Part shown: positions 8,311 to 9,309 of the stretch, piece after piece | Layout: the number at the start of each line of letters is the position of its first letter | Position numbering within the stretch: position 1 is the first letter of the stretch | Assembly: GCF_021531655.1 (NCBI RefSeq) | Contig: NZ_JADYUF010000069.1 | Coordinates: 1 to 9,309 of the forward strand | DNA length: 9,309 nt | Direction of reading: 5' to 3' | From: Leyella stercorea | GTDB taxonomy: Bacteria > Bacteroidota > Bacteroidia > Bacteroidales > Bacteroidaceae | Program-made: the position numbers and the translations under genes | The notes under the pieces: generated by a model | Databases searched by the model: none | Told to the model about the DNA's origin: nothing | What the model saw: the letters and a program-made list of their open reading frames with translations, nothing else

Positions 8311-8340
8311 TATATAGGCACTTTTGCAAGTGCCTATATA
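8311..8340. repeat. Perfect 13-bp inverted repeat (stem-loop) in the gajA leader
   Basis: Arms TATATAGGCACTT (8311-8323) and AAGTGCCTATATA (8328-8340) are perfectly complementary around the 4-nt loop TTGC. No T-run follows on the minus strand; the sequence continues AAGGGTTATGCCC. It therefore does not look like an intrinsic terminator of transcription heading into gajA. It may be a dyad operator or an RNA hairpin in the gajA leader, about 64 bp upstream of the start codon. Confidence 0.75.
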
Positions 8341-8383
8341 TTGAGATGTTAAAAATCTTACTTGTTTATTAACTATTTTCATA

Positions 8384-8443
8384 CTTTTTCTCGCCATGGC
8401 TAAGTTCAAGCAAGCTTGCTTTGCTCATGGCTTATCGAAAAAG
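8384..8443. repeat. Nested palindrome of three concentric inverted repeats
   Basis: Three arm pairs are nested: CTTTTTC (8384-8390) with GAAAAAG (8437-8443), GCCATG (8393-8398) with CATGGC (8426-8431), and the perfect 14-bp palindrome AAGCAAGCTTGCTT (8408-8421) at the centre. The whole could extrude as a cruciform or fold as RNA. The layout suits a dispersed intergenic element or a control structure. It shares no clear sequence with the CGTRAATT repeats. Confidence 0.6.
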
Positions 8444-8563
8444 TTCCAAATCTTCACTGCTGTACATAATTTGATGTTTTAAATTCAGAAGCGAAGATAC
8501 TTCTTTCTAATTTAAGCCATAATTTGAGTGCTTACATAAAAAAAGGCGGCGCATATATTTTGG

Positions 8564-8667
8564 AACATAAATTGCCGTAAATTAAACGTAAATTAGCATG
8601 AATTATATTTACACTCAAACACCCTATATTTACGAAAATTCACGTGACATTTACGATAATTTACGTT
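8564..8667. repeat. Phased palindromic repeat, complete copy, downstream of the GxxExxY gene
   Basis: This 104-bp imperfect palindrome is made of eight CGTRAATT-like octamers. Left-arm units begin at 8566, 8576, 8587 and 8597. Right-arm units, on the opposite strand, begin at 8665, 8655, 8644 and 8634. Both arms thus have 10, 11, 10 bp spacing, about one helical turn, and all four pairs are centred on 8615.5. Arms are joined by about 17 nt (8608-8624). Core differences between paired units are purine transitions, which leave G-T/G-U or A-C pairs in a fold-back. The right edge is 13 bp past the GxxExxY stop codon. Bases 8564-8652 recur at 9221-9309 with two differences (8567 and 8579). It could be a nuclease target, a recombination site, or a folded RNA/terminator. 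Confidence 0.88.
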
Positions 8668-8680
8668 ATGCGACAGAAAG

Positions 8681-9175
8681 TTATGCTTCGTGAACTATAA
8701 CATTTTCGTAAGGGTCCACATAATTTTCATTTTGATCATCTTCATTTACGAAAGGTATTGGCTCCATATTACGATCTACCATATAACAGTGGTTCGTGGA
8801 TTCATCGTAAACATACCGTTCTCCTTCTAAACTATCGCCTCCGAAATTTATCAACAATCCAACTTTCTTTTGGGTTAGACGAAGATAATTAAAGAGTTGG
8901 GCACGATGAGCTGGTATAATCTTATTGACGGATTTGAGTTCAATGACAACATCATCGACAACTACATCCATACGATAGGACTTATTCATCAGACGCTTTT
9001 TGTAGAAACAAGGAAGATACTTCTCTGATTCTGCATTAAGCCCTCTATCTTTAAGTTCCATTGTTAGAGCTTCGTTGTAAACAGGTTCAAGCAATCCTCC
9101 ATTGAGTACACTATGCACTTCCATCGCTGCACCTATTATCTGATATATCTTTTTAGAATATTCCTTAAGATTCAT
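8681..9175 (-). CDS. GxxExxY family protein, predicted PD-(D/E)XK nuclease
   Basis: This 164-residue cytosolic protein matches the GxxExxY family (TIGR04256; PDDEXK_3). Seen: IIGAAMEVHSVLNGGLLEPVYNEAL (G27, E30, Y33 give the name motif), then a nuclease-like core with D70 in MDVVV, E79 and K81 in VIELKSV, and Q93-x3-Y97 in QLFNYL, the arrangement of RecB/Cas4-type PD-(D/E)XK nucleases. All expected acidic residues and the lysine are present, so it could be catalytic. The family core is about 125 residues; here an acidic tail of about 30 residues (135-164) follows. The physiological role of the family is not established. The gene stands alone between two direct copies of a large palindromic repeat, 46 bp from the upstream copy and 13 bp from the downstream one. 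The start at 9175 gives the usual family N-terminus. No Shine-Dalgarno is seen. It may be the enzyme of a small selfish or repeat-processing element; that is inference. Confidence 0.9.
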   Translation of the reverse strand: MNLKEYSKKIYQIIGAAMEVHSVLNGGLLEPVYNEALTMELKDRGLNAESEKYLPCFYKKRLMNKSYRMDVVVDDVVIELKSVNKIIPAHRAQLFNYLRLTQKKVGLLINFGGDSLEGERYVYDESTNHCYMVDRNMEPIPFVNEDDQNENYVDPYENVIVHEA

Positions 9176-9220
9176 ATTATAGAATTAATATTGAACGATT
9201 GCGTTATAATCTCATTTTTC

Positions 9221-9309
9221 AACGTAAATTGCCGTGAATTAAACGTAAATTAGCATGAATTATATTTACACTCAAACACCCTATATTTACGAAAATTCAC
9301 GTGACATTT
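9221..9309. repeat. Phased palindromic repeat, second copy, truncated by the window end
   Basis: These 89 bp match 8564-8652 in the same orientation at an offset of 657 bp, with only 9224 and 9236 differing. Six of the expected eight CGTRAATT units are visible (beginning at 9223, 9233, 9244 and 9254, with opposite-strand units at 9291 and 9301). If the copy is complete, the last two should begin at 9312 and 9322. It lies 46 bp upstream of the GxxExxY start. On the minus strand it offers a TTTG (9276-9273), 20 bp before a weak -7-like TAATTTAC (9252-9245), so it might carry that gene's promoter. Confidence 0.88.

Larger units (their letters stand above)
8247..8680. other. Gene-free, palindrome-rich region upstream of the gajA operon
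   Basis: This 434-bp stretch has no convincing gene. From the operon outward it holds a 15-bp tandem array (8261-8305), a perfect 13-bp inverted repeat (8311-8340), a nested palindrome (8384-8443), a small imperfect hairpin with AGAAG/CTTCT arms (8487-8504) and the complete phased repeat (8564-8667). No exact TAnnTTTG box was found facing gajA. The operon promoter must lie here or inside the phased repeat. Two tiny minus-strand ORFs (19 and 30 codons) overlap the palindromes and are not called as genes. Confidence 0.7.

Noticed and set aside
8290..8382. Minus-strand 30-codon ORF (MKIVNKQVRF...) ending 43 bp before gajA
   Set aside because: It spans the perfect inverted repeat and could be a leader peptide, but it is short, has no ribosome site and no family resemblance. 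Conservation in relatives would be needed to call it.
8324..8430. Minus-strand 19-codon ORF beginning MSKASLLELSHGEKKYENS within the nested palindrome
   Set aside because: Its sequence is dictated by the palindrome, and it is too short to support as a gene.
8564..9309. CRISPR array
   Set aside because: Repeats are palindromic, about 100 bp long and only two in number, with a gene between them. There are no regular spacers and no cas genes.
8564..9309. Composite transposon or insertion sequence ends
   Set aside because: The repeats are direct with internal dyad symmetry, no transposase is encoded between them, and no target-site duplication can be identified because the outer end is cut.

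Overview
The window is AT-rich DNA that looks like a member of the Bacteroidales (Bacteroides, Phocaeicola or Prevotella type). Start codons lack Shine-Dalgarno sequences, one upstream region has a plausible TTTG/TAnnTTTG-type Bacteroides promoter, and the Wzx flippase and GxxExxY protein are of kinds common in that order. All six recognised genes lie on the minus strand, so transcription runs from high to low coordinates.

Layout, left to right. Positions 1-2098 are the end of a surface-polysaccharide (O-antigen or capsule) locus: a family 2 glycosyltransferase cut by the window edge and, upstream of it, a Wzx-type flippase. Positions 2099-2368 form a leader with a possible promoter and a small array of phased CATTAAT-like units. 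Positions 2369-8246 hold a three-gene putative anti-phage operon. It is read in the order OLD-family ATPase/Toprim nuclease (GajA-like), UvrD-type helicase (GajB-like, overlapping the first gene by 14 bp), then, 87 bp later, an unusual fusion of a DUF262 (GmrS-type, ParB-like) domain to a C-terminal Schlafen-like AlbA_2 domain. The first two genes make a Gabija-type pair; the third is a possible extra effector. Positions 8247-8680 are a gene-free, palindrome-rich control region. Positions 8681-9175 encode a GxxExxY-family predicted PD-(D/E)XK nuclease.

The most striking structure is around the GxxExxY gene. It sits between two near-identical direct repeats (8564 onward and 9221 to the window end, 657 bp apart, 2 differences in 89 bp). 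Each repeat is a long imperfect palindrome. The complete copy has eight CGTRAATT-like units, four per arm, spaced exactly 10, 11 and 10 bp with mirror symmetry about 8615.5. A weaker three-unit array with 10 and 11 bp spacing lies upstream of wzx, so related phased elements lie on both sides of the defence operon. This fits a repeat-plus-nuclease element, and perhaps a route by which accessory genes enter a polysaccharide locus. That interpretation is inference; the repeats and their phasing are directly visible.
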